A stretch of DNA of 64,000 bases from Musa acuminata AAA Group (lineage: Eukaryota; Streptophyta; Magnoliopsida; Zingiberales; Musaceae), in contig NC_088337.1 of assembly GCF_036884655.1 (NCBI RefSeq), positions 30,533,001-30,597,000 on the forward strand. The letters run 5' to 3'. Positions within the stretch are counted from its first letter, which is position 1. Each line of letters opens with the position of its first letter. Both the position numbers and the translations under genes were made by a program. Positions 12,140 through 24,529 of the stretch are shown piece after piece. The notes under the pieces are model-generated. The model was not told the origin of the DNA, ran no database searches, and saw only the letters and a program-made list of their open reading frames with translations.

Positions 12140-15100
12140 ATTGATTTGAATTTTCAGTCTTAGATGGGATGACATTTCACCATTAGATTATTATAATAAA
12201 TATATAATTAATTAAATTTGAATAAGATAAATAAATTTATACATCTATGTAATGAGTTCTAATACAATAGCAATGATATCACAATCTCTCTTACCATAGT
12301 CAATATGAACAATATGAGCTATGAGAAATATCCTTTTGAAATCGGCTCCCGCACAAAATAAATTAGTTTTGTGACTCTATTTAATTTTTCAATTCTATAT
12401 AATTAAATATAATTTATCGAATATATCAAAAGCATAAGAAGTATTTTGAAACATATCAAAGAATAAATATGAAACAAAATTTCAAACATATCGTATTTTG
12501 ACATTGCATTCATTTCGTTCTTATCCAAAGTATACATTAAAAACATATAATCAAAGCTTTGGATATCATACCAAACACATAAAATATATGAAGTTGGATC
12601 ACAATATAATATGGTCCATTTATTTCTGAATGACCACCAAACATAAGTCTTTCATGGGAGCTCCATCCACCCACGTTTGAGTAAAGTCATAGGTGACCGA
12701 CAGAACATCGCGAGCTCTAAGTATAACTTCCTTTATCATTTCTAACAAAGTTTTACATTTATCCTATAAATACTATAGTACAAAAGGGTATTGTGAATAA
12801 TGAAATCTTATGTTTGCACTGTTAAACAAAGACCTAAGGGTCATGTTCATTCTCTCCATCTCTTATTCAGTCCACTAAGAGCCCAAGTCCAGCTCTGATT
12901 CAGTCCATCAGTACATCTAATTTTATTTCATGATCCTGAAGAGAACTCAAGAGGGAGCAGATCTTCTACTCAACAAGAGGATGGAAGCCAATTAGTCTGA
13001 AAGGTGGCTTCACACTATCTGAACAATGCCCATGAAAGGGAGTTGCATCTAACACTCCTTTGGAAGTCACAGAGGTTGCCCACCAAAGCTTCATTCTTCA
13101 CTGATCATAAACAACCTCTTTCACACATGAACCTGGTTGTGCAGAGCAGCAACCTCTTCTCATCCAGCTTCTTCCACTTCACCCTGCTAGACTCCAAACC
13201 ACAAACAAGTTCAAAGAAAAAGTCTCTCAGATTCATGCACCTCCCCTGAGGAGGTGGACATGCAACCAAAGCACCCAAGTAGATCAATGGCCACTGTAGA
13301 AGTGCACGTTTCCTTCATCCATTTCCTCTTCCTCTGTCATATTTCTCACGTTCTTGCCCAACTCCCACTCGGTGGCTTTTCTGCAAAAATCGTTTAATAA
13401 CACCAAGTTGTCTTATACTATGGAGGGTGACTCCTTATAGATCACACTCGGGAGTATTTTTGCATGCCACAGGGAGTGGGTGGATGCACTGAACCTGAAT
13501 TATCCTGAGAAAAAGCTTGGTTGATGATGAGGGCTACTCTTCCTATTGCTTTCAGTTGGAAGATCAAGTCCAAAAGAGAATATTTGCTTTGGTCCAGTGA
13601 AGTATGTGCAAGTATTTATCTTGAAGGATTGCTAGACTACTGCAAGTATCTGTTCTAGAATGGGGATATAAGAGGAACAGGTCTTCACTGCATGATCGGT
13701 AGATGGTTTTGATTCTAGCAATTGTTAGAATGCCAGTTTACTTCTGTTAAGGCAATCAGTAAGCAAGGAAAAAGGATGTGTTTCATTTACTCACTTGTAT
13801 TAACATAAGAGACCAAGATAAGTCCATCTACTTGGTTTTTTTGTGGAGGTTCTCTCAATAGATCAATCAATGATAGAATCCCCATACGCCACCACCAGTG
13901 GAGTTCAAGGGTTGTGTGGAGTATGTAGGTTGCAGTCCTCCTTTATTAAAGCTGGGCATTCTGATGGCTGCTGGTGTAATCCCCCATGACAAATTGAACC
14001 TGCAGCAGTTTTGATTGATAGCTCAGTGTTGCATAGCTCACTAAACAAAGTGCTTTAAACCCTAGCAGATGCAGTCTTGCAACTAAAGGAATTAAAGCTG
14101 GTCGGTCATTCATCAGCTACCCAAGACTGATGAACAACGAAGACCTGTTTGTTTCAGGTGGTAAATCTCACTTCAGAGTTTTTGAAGTGCTTGAATCATC
14201 TCTTTTTGCTAAGTGGTAAATCAAGTGAAGAGAATTTGCTTCTATGACTATGAATCCTGTGATAAGTCATATCTCCTCGTTATCAGCAGAATTTTATGAA
14301 CTGATGATTCAACATACACAAAGAAGAGAGACAACAACTAAAAGATGATCTTTCTTTGATGGGGCACAAAAGGCTACAAGACAAAAGAAGCTATAAACCC
14401 AATCAGCTGCGTCCATGTATGACTGGCTGAATTCCCTCCTTGTTCCCACAAGTTTTGAGCTATGATTCCAGAAGGTCCAAGCGCCAACTTCACCTTCACC
14501 TTCGCCAATCACCATCATTAGGGGGGTGGGGAGGTCAGTGGGCCACAGATTGTGAGGTGGTGGCAATAAAGATGAGCATGGAAACATGTCCTTGTTCTCT
14601 GCATCTGGTACACATATAATAGTGAGGGGGATGTATGCTGCCTAACATTGAACCTTTGTGTTCAAAGAACCACCTGCTCCAAAAAGAGACATGCAAAGGA
14701 CATCAGATCACTGGGACCACCTCATCTGCAGCCCCTCGTTGCCTTGTTATCATGCTCCTCAAGGAACCAACAGTTATGTGGCTTGGCTCAAACATGGTGG
14801 CAAGTCTAGCTACTCTCTTTTAAGCTAGAGGTGTACTAATAATGAGGCTACACCAACTGTAATCTGTACCATCTTTCTCTTATTAGACTGCGTACGAAGT
14901 TTGATTCAATGAACTGGGTTTATCTGCAGATAATGGGGTCATCATCTCAAGTATGATCTCAGATTATCCAACAGGGACATCATCATCAGACATGATTAGT
15001 TCGAAGACCTTCATTCTGTGCTAGATTCTCCCAGGCAGTAACTGGGGCTGCTTATATTTTAGCTACTCCAGATTAAATCATGGGTTATGCAGATGAAAAC

Positions 15101-15800
15101 TAGATGATGCATCACCTTGATGGTCTAAAAGAGCAGTCCAAATTATCTTTCACCCTAAAGATAAATAAAGTAGACCTCTGTAATCTGATCCTGTCATTGT
15201 TGGCTTACAAGAACCACAGATAACATCAGTAGAAATTGCCAAGGGAGACTTTTTGACTGTGAAATTTCAGGAAAACCAAAGTAAAAGAGGTCAAGAATGT
15301 CAAAGGGCCGCTGGACCAGCTTTTCTGGGAATATTTTCGCTCTTCCTACCTCCTGAATTCAAGGGGATCTGTATGTGGACGACTTCTTCCAAAAGCATCT
15401 CATGTCCATTGCAAGAATTGACAGATCGGAACAAGTACTACTGGCATCCAAGGTTTGTTTCCATCCCACCAATCTAGAGATACTGACGCTGGACACTTGT
15501 CCCCAGCAGCAGTGAAAGATTTGGGTTATAGTTCACAAGAAGAAAGCTAAATCCACACTTCAGCTCTCCAGATTGCAGATCTCCTTCCCTCTGTGTTTTA
15601 TTTCCTTCCTCCTCATGTGAACTTGAAGGAACAAGAATCTTCTTTCACTTTTATACACTGTAGTTTGTACATGTGGTCGATCCAGCAACTCCCAGCTTAG
15701 GTGTTCCTGATTCATCACTTTGTGAATGCAATGAGAGGGCCACCTGCCTGAGTTGTCACCCCACAGCCATGGAACACTGAACCGGGATACAAAGCTCTCT
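12140..15800. other. Intergenic stretch without a recognisable gene
   Basis: About 3.7 kb between the HRLI promoter and the ERF promoter. The part from 12150 to 12600 is very AT-rich. From 12830 to 15550 the composition is more even, but I find no long frame, splice-consistent exon set or known protein motif. An imperfect inverted repeat at 13345-13495 is described in the findings. Confidence 0.5.
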
Positions 15801-15818
15801 ATTTGTCCTGCTCCCATA

Positions 15819-15849
15819 GAGAGAGAGAGTGAGAGAGAGAGAGAGAGAG
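15819..15849. repeat. (GA)n microsatellite
   Basis: A GA run with one GT interruption, about 380 bases upstream of the ERF coding start. In plants such repeats near promoters can bind GAGA-binding BBR/BPC proteins. That role is not shown here. Confidence 0.9.
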
Positions 15850-15958
15850 CGCGACTGGTAGCTCCAAATCCAAGAAGATGGCATGCAAATCTGCCAACTT
15901 AAACTGTCATAACAGTGACGGCACCTACTCGAGATAAGGAGCCCTCCGACCCCTTTCC

Positions 15959-16137
15959 GGTGACGTCACCATGCCCATCTCACGGGTGCTGTGAAAGACC
16001 GCGCCGCCGTGCGTGACCGACACACGTGTCTCTTTTAGCCAATACCTCGGGCGGCCCCCACCACGAATCTTTTCCGCCAGCTCATACCTTGAACGTGGCC
16101 CCCAGTCAATCTATCCATCTAGTTCTAAGTATAAAAG
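15959..16137 (+). promoter_or_regulatory. ERF gene core promoter with bZIP-type palindromes and TATA box
   Basis: The TATA box TATAAAAG is at 16130-16137, 96 bases before the start codon. Upstream are two palindromes of the kind bound by plant bZIP or bHLH factors: GGTGACGTCACC (TGACGTCA core, 15959-15970) and ACACGTGT (G-box CACGTG at 16023-16028). No ATG occurs between the expected transcription start and 16233. The motifs are read directly. Their use is inferred. Confidence 0.6.
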
Positions 16138-16232
16138 GGTGCGGGTTGGAGGCGTCGAATTGGCAAAGCTCGAGAAGAAGCAAGGAGGTGAGCGAAACCC
16201 TGCGCTCTGCCTCGGTCCTCCCTTTCCTCCCT

Positions 16233-16937
16233 ATGGACTACTACCTCTTCGACTCCCTGAACCACGAACACTCGCCGGAATCCTCTACCGGTTCCCCCGA
16301 GCCCTTCCCATGGACCGGCGTTGGGCTGTTCTATCCGGACGTTCCTCTCCCTTTCAACATAGATGACTCCGAGGAGATGCTGCTGCTCGGAATGCTCGCG
16401 GAGGCCTCCGGAAAGGCGTCGTCCTCGTCGGAGGCCTGCGACCGGAGCGTGATCCGGGCCAAGGAAGAAGAGGTGGATTCGCGGAGCAAGGCGGCGGATG
16501 AGCCGAAGGAGAAGTCGTACCGGGGGGTGCGGAAGCGGCCGTGGGGGAAGTTCGCGGCGGAGATCAGGGACTCGACGCGGCACGGGATACGGGTGTGGCT
16601 GGGGACGTTCGACAGCGCGGAGGCCGCCGCCCTGGCGTACGACCAGGCCGCCTTCTCGATGAGGGGGTCGATGGCGGTGCTCAATTTCCCGGTGGAGCGG
16701 GTGCAGGAGTCGTTGAACGGCATCAAGTGCTGGAAGGAGGAGGAGAAGGTGTCGCCGGCGGTGGCGCTGAAGAGGAGGCACTCCATGAGGAGGAAGTGGA
16801 TGAGCAAGAAAGCAAAGGAGAGTGAGACGAGCAGCAGCAGTAGCAGCAGCGTGGAGAGCGTGCTGGAGCTGGAGGACTTGGGAACAGAGTATTTGGAGGA
16901 GCTTCTGAGAACATCAGAAGTAGCCAACACTTGCTGA
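16233..16937 (+). CDS. ERF1B: ERF1B-type AP2/ERF transcription factor
   Basis: This intronless protein of 234 residues has one AP2/ERF domain at about residues 96-153 ([20 protein letters not shown] ... [20 protein letters not shown]). The AAEIRD stretch is typical of ERF-subfamily proteins that bind GCC boxes. Outside the domain it keeps features of the ERF1/ERF1B group (group IXc): an acidic DDSEEML segment at 44-50, the basic [12 protein letters not shown] block after the domain, and a C-terminal acidic [12 protein letters not shown] activation-type motif. Family members act in the nucleus in ethylene and jasmonate defence signalling. The frame stays open upstream to 16026, but ATG 16233 is the first one after the TATA box. 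GC content is far higher than in the flanks, as is usual for intronless monocot ERFs. Confidence 0.95.
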   Translation: MDYYLFDSLNHEHSPESSTGSPEPFPWTGVGLFYPDVPLPFNIDDSEEMLLLGMLAEASGKASSSSEACDRSVIRAKEEEVDSRSKAADEPKEKSYRGVRKRPWGKFAAEIRDSTRHGIRVWLGTFDSAEAAALAYDQAAFSMRGSMAVLNFPVERVQESLNGIKCWKEEEKVSPAVALKRRHSMRRKWMSKKAKESETSSSSSSSVESVLELEDLGTEYLEELLRTSEVANTC

Positions 16938-19900
16938 CTTCTTCCAATCCTTCTCCACCGCCAGTCTTCCCTGTTCCTCCTTTTGTCCTGAGGGAAACCC
17001 CACACTTGTTCCTTGTATTCCTTTCTTGGTTTGTTCTTTCAGTTGTCCAAGTCAGGATGATCTTTTTTTACTTGGCTGTGCTTGGCATGGATGCCATACC
17101 AAGATATCTCGATATCTTATTTCCCTGCTGCAAATCAATATAGCTTTTGATCCTGTAAAACTGATATTTTTGTACAGGTCAAACACTAATCTTCAAGCAA
17201 TAATTCTCTGCACTTACAAATCTGGCCCAACATGTCAATGACAACTACTATTACTTCTCCTACCCTTCTCTCCATTGAAATATGTATTTTGTTAAACAAA
17301 GAGACTGATACAACAACAAGAAAAAGACAGATCACCAGGCAATGGACTGACATCCAACACTTTGGATGCTGAATCAACTGAACTATGCACCAACTGTAAG
17401 AGGACATATTTATGTGCCATGACTGATGAGGTTTCGAAGCCTCGGGCAGGCGGGAATTCACTCTCTCCTCAGCAGCTGCCTCCCAGTTCTTCTCAAGAAG
17501 AATTCACCTGTAATACAAAAGAGTTCTATCATTGAAAGATCATGTCCCAAGTTGCAGAAATGCTTCACTATAAGCTAATCTGAATAACTTATTATAAATG
17601 CATGTCTCCTGCTCATAATGATATTTAGGCTTGCCTAACTTGGTGTATATGCATGGCTTAATGTGTCTTACATCTGCAGTTATATAATATATTGGTTCTT
17701 CATGAGATTATGTCTGAAGCAGAAACAGAACAAGATAAACACAGATGAATTCACAGAAGATCTCATGGATTATGGATTTTTAAGAGCTTTAATATCTAGT
17801 CGTCAAAGTTTTCTGTAAGACCTAAATGCCTGTGTTAAATACTACTCCACAGTGGATGAAGTTTGACTTAAGTAACACAATAATTCCGAAGTGCTATAGC
17901 ATAGGAGTAGAATTCTAAGTTGCCATCATTCTATCCAAGACAATGTTGACTCCTCCAAGTAATACGGAGAAAATGATGCAATAGTTTTAGTTTTATCATG
18001 GTAACGTAACGTGATCTATTTATGCCATGTACTTGCCCTTATGTAAGAAGTTCTCACATTATGGTGATTGATAGGTACCTGGCAATGGCACCCATCACAT
18101 TGATCATGTATCGTCAACAATAAGTGTTATTGGTCAAAGCTAGTTACAGTCATGATAAACTTTCTGCAAGCTTCATATAAGATCGCCTTTTTGGTCAAGG
18201 ATTTCATGTATCATTTTGGTGTTCAAGTGAATCAAGCAAATTACATCACTGCCTAAAAACTCAGTACAAATACCAGGATGGTTTTTTTCCTTTTGAGGAA
18301 GCTAAATCATCATCTAGATAAATTTTTTACCATAAACAGAACATTTATCTGACCATGGAGAAAATTTTCACCTTTCGTCTTTACTTTTTAGCTTATTGCA
18401 ACTGAAGTAGGAGACTGGTTGTCAAATTTGAAATGATCTCTTATGCAGTTCTTTCAAATGTGAGAATCCTAGTTTCCTACTCAAAAAGTTTGAGCAGCCA
18501 TGGTGCAAGAACTAGTGTTGTCTTTTGTAATATCTTCAATGCCTCACATAGCATCTTGGAAACTTCTACAAGCAAAGATAAGCCTCATCATAAGATAGTA
18601 CGCGGCAAGATATTCAATTTGACGTCTCTTCCTTGGTCATGCACAAAAACACAAGAACTTAGCATGGAATTTGGGAGATGATGCAAGAATCTTGGTGTCA
18701 CTCGCAACAACAACCACAGGATTCAAATGCACCAAGAGTCAGATGAAAGCTCATGCTTATTTCTGACCATGCATAACCCAACATGCCATTAAGACACAAC
18801 CACATTTTAAACATGCTGAAGGAAGATATCAATTCCCAAATTGTTGGAGAAACAGGACCATTATCTATAATTGTGTCATTTTCTGAGGGTGTTTCCTTCA
18901 CACGAAGCTTCCTTTGGTCTTGGAAAGTTGATAACATGATTGTGCAGCAGAAAGCTTCTCTCAAAAGATTTTGGCCAGGATGACTATTCAGCAACATCAT
19001 AGTCTCACTCAGACATTGACTCAAGACATTTTCTCTACCTTTGGTTTTTTTTTTCTAGCAAATAAGGGACATCTTTGATAACCATTATTCAATTAACGCA
19101 TCTCCATCTCTCAGGATCTCTAAAGATTAATATAAGAATATCCGTCCGTTGTCTTTTGACTATGCTTTTCAACCTTTAGGCCCCAACGTTTCAGCTTGAA
19201 TGACACTTGTGGGGAAGCCCTACCATTTGAAGATCTAATTCTCATGAACTTTTGTTACTCAAGTTGACATTCTTGAATTTGCTTTTTCAAATACTAGCTT
19301 GTGTTAGTGTTTCACTCTAAGATGGAACATTCACGTACACATGTATTTTTCCATGGCATAATTTCAGCAGATCATTTAGCCCAGTTCATTTTGACATAAA
19401 AGTAAAAAGGTAATTATTATTTGAACAAATGCCTGATTGTTTCTACATCCTTAAGTCCGTGATTGAGTGGTCATCTAAGGTGCCTTATCAAAACTAATTG
19501 AACTCTTGGTGAATCAATTTTGGTTACTGAAATCAGCATTCTTGCATCTGTTTGTCCAAGCCAGTTGTGGATGTGCCTTGCTCGATGGTGGAAAACTTAC
19601 CTTCTAATGTATTTATTCCATTCTATAATTTTAACAGATCGGTGTAATACCATTCATGTTGGACATAATAGTCCAAAAGTAACTAGTTCTAGACAAACTC
19701 ATGACTGATTCTGCATCCCTGCATCCATCACTGAGTGGGTAGTTCGAAGTGTCTTGATCATGACCACATTGTTCGATATTTCAGTCCATTATTTTAAAAT
19801 TTGTGCCTTTGCATTGGTGCTTCTTACATGAATTATCCTTTGGGCTTAACTATTATAGCATCGAGCACGAAGTGTAGGCAAAACTTCAAATAAGTTTTAA

Positions 19901-20389
19901 TTTTCTCAAGGCCTTTCAAATACCCCTAATGTTATAACTCTTATTGAGAAACAAGAAAAATACCAAGTTGTCTTGCTGAACCAGAAAGCAGCATTTTATT
20001 TTCCAGGAGATCAAATAATTTTTTAGGAGATCTTCATTTCTTTCTTCTTCTTTCACAAAGGTAGTACGAATCAAGTGCAATGATTTTTTTTTCCTGCCTT
20101 GAAAAGCGACATATGAGTTCAATAACTTGGTATTGTAGTATCCATGAACCCTGTAACTAAGTATGATTTGTTCTCATTGTAGTACTGATTTTTTCTCTCT
20201 CTTTTCTTTTTCTTTGTTGTTCTCCAAGACATCACTTTTGGACTTAACTACAGTATTGTAATTCATATCAAAATTAGAAATAACAACTTAAAACTAAAAC
20301 AAGTTGCATTGAAAGCCACCACATGTACCAAAAAGCTCTAGAATTCAGAATTCTATATGATTTTTGAAAAACGTTATGTAGATACATGG
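16938..20389. other. ERF 3' region and intergenic DNA
   Basis: The first roughly 250 bases are the likely ERF 3' untranslated region. A short minus-strand frame at about 17420-17505 reads ILLEKNWEAAAEERVNSR after a possible acceptor, but I could not connect it to other exons. The rest, to 20389, is AT-rich and shows no gene I can support. Confidence 0.45.
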
Positions 20390-21400
20390 TGGTAAAAGGG
20401 GCTAATTCCAGATTACCCCTTGTATTTGGATCCTATTAATATCGCGGTCCTTGTACTTAAAATTTATAATGAGATCCTTATAGTTCTAAAAGTGAAACAA
20501 ATGACCTCATTTTCCTTAACATCGTCGACTGCACTGACAGAAGATATTGCACGTGGCATCATGTGCTGGATTGACAAAAAATCAATAGGCAAAAAGGTAA
20601 TTTCAATGTCTCTTTCATTTCCTTTTGTTTTGCCCAAATTAAAAGGTAATTTCAACATAACGACCAGTACTACCGGACCTTGCCATCTCTGTCTCCACCT
20701 ACTCTGTTTTCTGTCCCAATAAGCAAAAAAGAGGCTCATTTCTCTTTATAGGATTCGGGCACAAGAGACAATTTTGTGTAATAACATGACTCAGAATGTT
20801 GTCTTCTCTTAAAAGCGATTATCCTAAAACCACATAAAGAATCTCCATATAAACCCAATATAATAACATGTCATGTAATCTATCACAACAAAGCATTTTC
20901 AAACCATCCTCATCAAGCAGATAAGTTGTGGCTACTGTTTGGACAGGAAAGGAGAGCATACTCTTGTTGGACATCGTAGTGGCAGCAATAGCGGTCACTG
21001 CATGGCAAATGAAGACACCGCGAGAGCTCACGAAAGTGACGGAACTGGAGGCGAGGACAAAGATGGAAAGAATCGTGAAGCATGGGAGAAGAGAAGGAGG
21101 GGACATGGAGGAGCGGAGGTAAGCTCCGGAAGGGGCTACGAGTGGACGGGGAGGCAAGCAGTGGAGGGTGACAGAGAGATGTTGAAATTACCTTTTTACC
21201 CATCGATTTCGCGCCAGTCCAATATGTGATGTCACGTGCTGTGTCTTTCGTTAGTGCAATCAACGACATTGGAGAAAATGAAATCATTTGTCTCACTTTC
21301 AGGACTATAGGGATCTTAATATAAATTTTTTAAGTACAGAGACCGTGATGCTAATTGGGTCCGAGTACAGAAAGTAGTATGCAATTAGCCCTAGTAAAAG
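20390..21400. mobile_element. Non-autonomous Mutator-like (MULE) element with long TIRs and 9-bp TSD
   Basis: The element is 993 bp, 20399-21391. It begins GGGCTAATT and ends AATTAGCCC. The terminal inverted repeats are about 210 bp (20399-20606 and 21182-21391). They align throughout, with substitutions and small gaps, and end inward at GGTAATTTCAA. The flanks are 9-bp duplications: TGGTAAAAG on the left (20390-20398) and TAGTAAAAG on the right (21392-21400), one mismatch. Long TIRs with a 9-bp duplication are the hallmark of Mutator-like elements. The core has no transposase, so a helper in trans would be needed. A GC-richer patch at about 20925-21180 stands out from the AT-rich remainder and may be captured host sequence. 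Confidence 0.85.
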
Positions 21401-23851
21401 ATAACCTCTATACTAAAAGGTTCTTTGGATACATGCTCCATCAAGACCGGCATTGAGGATTCCCACCACCATGGTCTTATATCTTGGCTTAACTTAGAAA
21501 AGGGAGGAATGTTACGTAGCATACTCTCTCCACACAATAACTTAGCAGAAGAACCCATATCCGTAGTAGGCATATCCAGTGAAAGTTATATGTTGACCTT
21601 TAGAAAAGATGTCAATCTTAAGGATTTCACATGGTGACAAAGGCTTGTCAATACGATTGGTTCCTTTTTTTTAATATCGGGTGCCTTGATATCAAGAATC
21701 TAAACATGAGGTTTTAGCAGGACATCTACAATTAGACAATTAAATGAGGTTAGATACATAACAAACACCCTATTTAGGATCCCTACTACAACAATAATTT
21801 GAGAAATTTACTATTATAGCTCAGCAAGCTTAAAGGTGATTTCCTAAATGTAGTAAGAAGTTTCCGACTGTTTCAAGGAATTATTACCAAGCTATTAAAT
21901 ACAATTAGGAACAGGACATCTCTAAATCCAGGAGATATTCAACTGATATTAGCATTACTTATAAAATTATTTTGTCCCCATGAAAGAGAACCAACAAAAA
22001 TTAATATGTTTCGAATAAAACATACAAGCACCAGCTGATGATGAATAATGAGACCACGAATGTATACGGCAGCAATATTCAGATAGATAAAGTAACTCTG
22101 CAGTCTACAATACCTTTGAAAGGGTTAAAAATCAGCAGATCCATGGGCCATGCTGCTGTCTCATGTTTCTTGCAGGTTTCATTGCCTCAAAGAGCCATGA
22201 TGCTGGACTCTTGGTTCTTGTAGTCCGAGATACTTGGTTAAATTTTAGTACATTCAATGCTGCAGAAAAAAGCTAAGTAATCAGACCATCGATGAATAAT
22301 TTGGAAGACAACAACAATCCGCAGTTATGCTGATGAGGCAAAAGTATCAATCAAATAAAAGTATGCATTGTTGACGTTCATTTTGTGGAGACAGTATAAG
22401 CTATTGCAGACACAGTTTAATCATATATGCTCGAGGCCAAGAATGCAATCCAATTATGATGGTACACCAAAACACTCATGTACTGCAAAAACTGTATGAA
22501 GTTTCAATCATGAACAACAAGATCAGAACACGTACAATATCTAAATAACAAGATATCCAAAATGTACTGAAAGCATACCCAAATGTACAATTGAAATTCC
22601 AAGTGTATTAAACATATATTTATGTTTAAAGTTATCCAGCAATTACTTCTTTGATAAACCATTGTACAGAAAATTAGTAAACTCAAAACTTATCGCCTTA
22701 CATAAAACTTTCAAGATATCTGATAAACACTAGTTATTTATGTACCTTGAACACTTAGAGAATTTCACCCTATGGATGCTTAGTATGCTTGTCCATTCAA
22801 GTAAAGTTACACACAACCATGCCTGTAAGTAGTCAAGTATTAGTGCAAAAGACAAATCAGTTCTAGTGCAGTAGTTTGATTCACAGCATGACTAAAATGG
22901 AGAAATAGAAAATTTTGGAACATTATTGAACAACAAAGATTTTGAAAAGACATATATCATGAGGCCCTGCCTTAATTTATTAGCGAAGAAAGGCGAAACC
23001 TTGATGGGAAAGGAGTGATGATCCTCGCAGAAACTCCAGGCTTTGAGCTACAGACTCTGCTGCCATCCTCTTAGAAAGGAGTGATTTATTCTACTTTCTC
23101 TACTTTATTTCTGAGTATTCTATTCATTGTGGTTCCGAGCCTCAATATCCTGACTTTTGCAAATTAGGCAATCTTCTATCCTATTTTCTAGTTTCAATGT
23201 GACTGGTTCCTGCTGATCCAATCTTGTTATTCTCAATTAAATTAGCCACCAGCCATATCTGCACTAACAATAGGTGTTCTCTTCATCAGCGATGGTGCCA
23301 AATATCCTGGCTAAGAAGGATTCTGGCTGAGTCTGCAAGTGGAAGCTTCACAGGTAAAGGACCTTAAACAGAAGCCTGATAATTGCATAAACTATCACAA
23401 TAAAATGCAACAAGAGACTTTAGCTGGAAGCCAAAAGTATCATCGTTGGTGCAAATGCCATTAAGTGCGAACAATTTGGCAATTGATGATTCTAAAATGT
23501 CTCAGGAAGCCGACTATGCTGATGAAATAGAAGATGATGTCTGACCAAGCTGATGTGAAGATAGCTTTCAACAATTTAAGGAAGTCAGGAGAGACCGTTG
23601 CTATCTCAATTGTGGAAAGTGATACAATGCAGGAAGCATATGAGAATAGAAGAGAGCTTTGTGTTTCTGCAGATGACAATTTTGTTTGCTGAATTGTATA
23701 AAAACAAACAATCAATCATTATCCAGCCAGTGCTCATCTTCTTCGATGTGTAAGCTGTGAAAATGAAGGAAAAAGGAAACAAGAGCAAATTGCAGCATGT
23801 CAAGATAGCCCCATTTGTTTCTGTTTCGTAGTCCCTGCGAGGGGTTTGAAG
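21401..23851. other. Intergenic stretch without a recognisable gene
   Basis: About 2.4 kb of AT-rich DNA between the MULE-like element and the TRIM. No frame over about 85 codons with plausible protein character, no RNA gene and no strong repeat was seen. Confidence 0.45.
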
Positions 23852-24451
23852 TGATAGAAATAATAGAAGATAAGAACAATAATTGAAGAAGCTTTATTAT
23901 AAAAATGAAATAGCTTTAGCTTGAATCTATTAACATGTTCCCTCTCCTATTTATACAAATTAGGAATATACAAATTAGGAAGGAGGATTTCCCTAACAGA
24001 ATAGAAGATTTTCCTCAACAGAATAGAGAAATTTCCTCATATAGTTAGGAAAATCTTATCTTCTAGGATGAAGCTTCACTTTTCTCAGCGACGTTGGTCG
24101 CTGGCCGAAGGCAGATTACGACGGCTGCGACGTTAGAGAAGAAATCTACAGCAATGTTGCAGTGATGCTACTACAGCAAAGGAGGAAACTGCAACAGAGG
24201 AGAAAGCTGTAGCAGAAGAGGAAGCTGTAGCAGAAGAGGAAGCTGTAGCAGAAGAGGAAGGAAAATAGCTACAACGAGGAAGAAAGGTGGGGCAAGCGGC
24301 TCTAGGCAAGCGGGGAGGAAGAAAGGTGGGGCAAGCGGCTCTAGGCAAGCGGCTCTGATACCATGATAGAAATAATAGAAGATAAGAACAATAATTGAAG
24401 AAGCTTTATTGTAGAAATTTCCTCATATAGTGAAAATCTTATCTTCTATCA
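23852..24451 (-). mobile_element. TRIM-like miniature LTR retroelement
   Basis: A 600-bp element with directly repeated ends: 23852-24068 (about 217 bp) and 24364-24451 (88 bp). Both start TGATAGAAATAATAGAAG on the plus strand. The intact outer end reads CTTCTATCA, giving the TG...CA termini of an LTR. Next to the short LTR, 24351-24363 reads on the minus strand TGGTATCAGAGCC, the primer-binding site complementary to initiator Met-tRNA, so the element points leftward. Flanks are TGAAG and CGAAG, a 5-bp duplication with one mismatch. The 5' LTR lacks about 130 internal bases of the other. The internal region has no gag or pol and contains two minisatellites. It is non-autonomous. Confidence 0.85.
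24201..24352. repeat. Minisatellites inside the TRIM
   Basis: Three tandem copies of an 18-bp unit (GAAGCTGTAGCAGAAGAG-like) lie at 24201-24256. A second unit of about 38 bp, GAGGAAGAAAGGTGGGG then CAAGCGGCTCTAGGCAAGCGG, is duplicated at 24276-24313 and 24314-24352, directly beside the primer-binding site. Confidence 0.85.
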
Positions 24452-24529
24452 CGAAGCATAACCCAGCGAGTCACAGCGAGTCAGCCAGTTAAAGACCAGC
24501 GAACCGGCCGAGTTGACTCGCCCACTCGT

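Noticed and set aside
16125..17005. Long minus-strand frames over the ERF gene
   Set aside because: Antisense shadows of a GC-rich intronless gene. Arg/Pro/Ser-biased and without motifs.
18698..19024. 108-codon minus-strand frame in the ERF downstream region
   Set aside because: No family resemblance, no supporting splice-linked exons and no promoter features.
24133..24348. 71-codon minus-strand frame with repeated PRAACPTFLP and SSSATA units
   Set aside because: Produced by the tandem minisatellites inside the TRIM, starts at a non-ATG codon, and has no gag-like motif.
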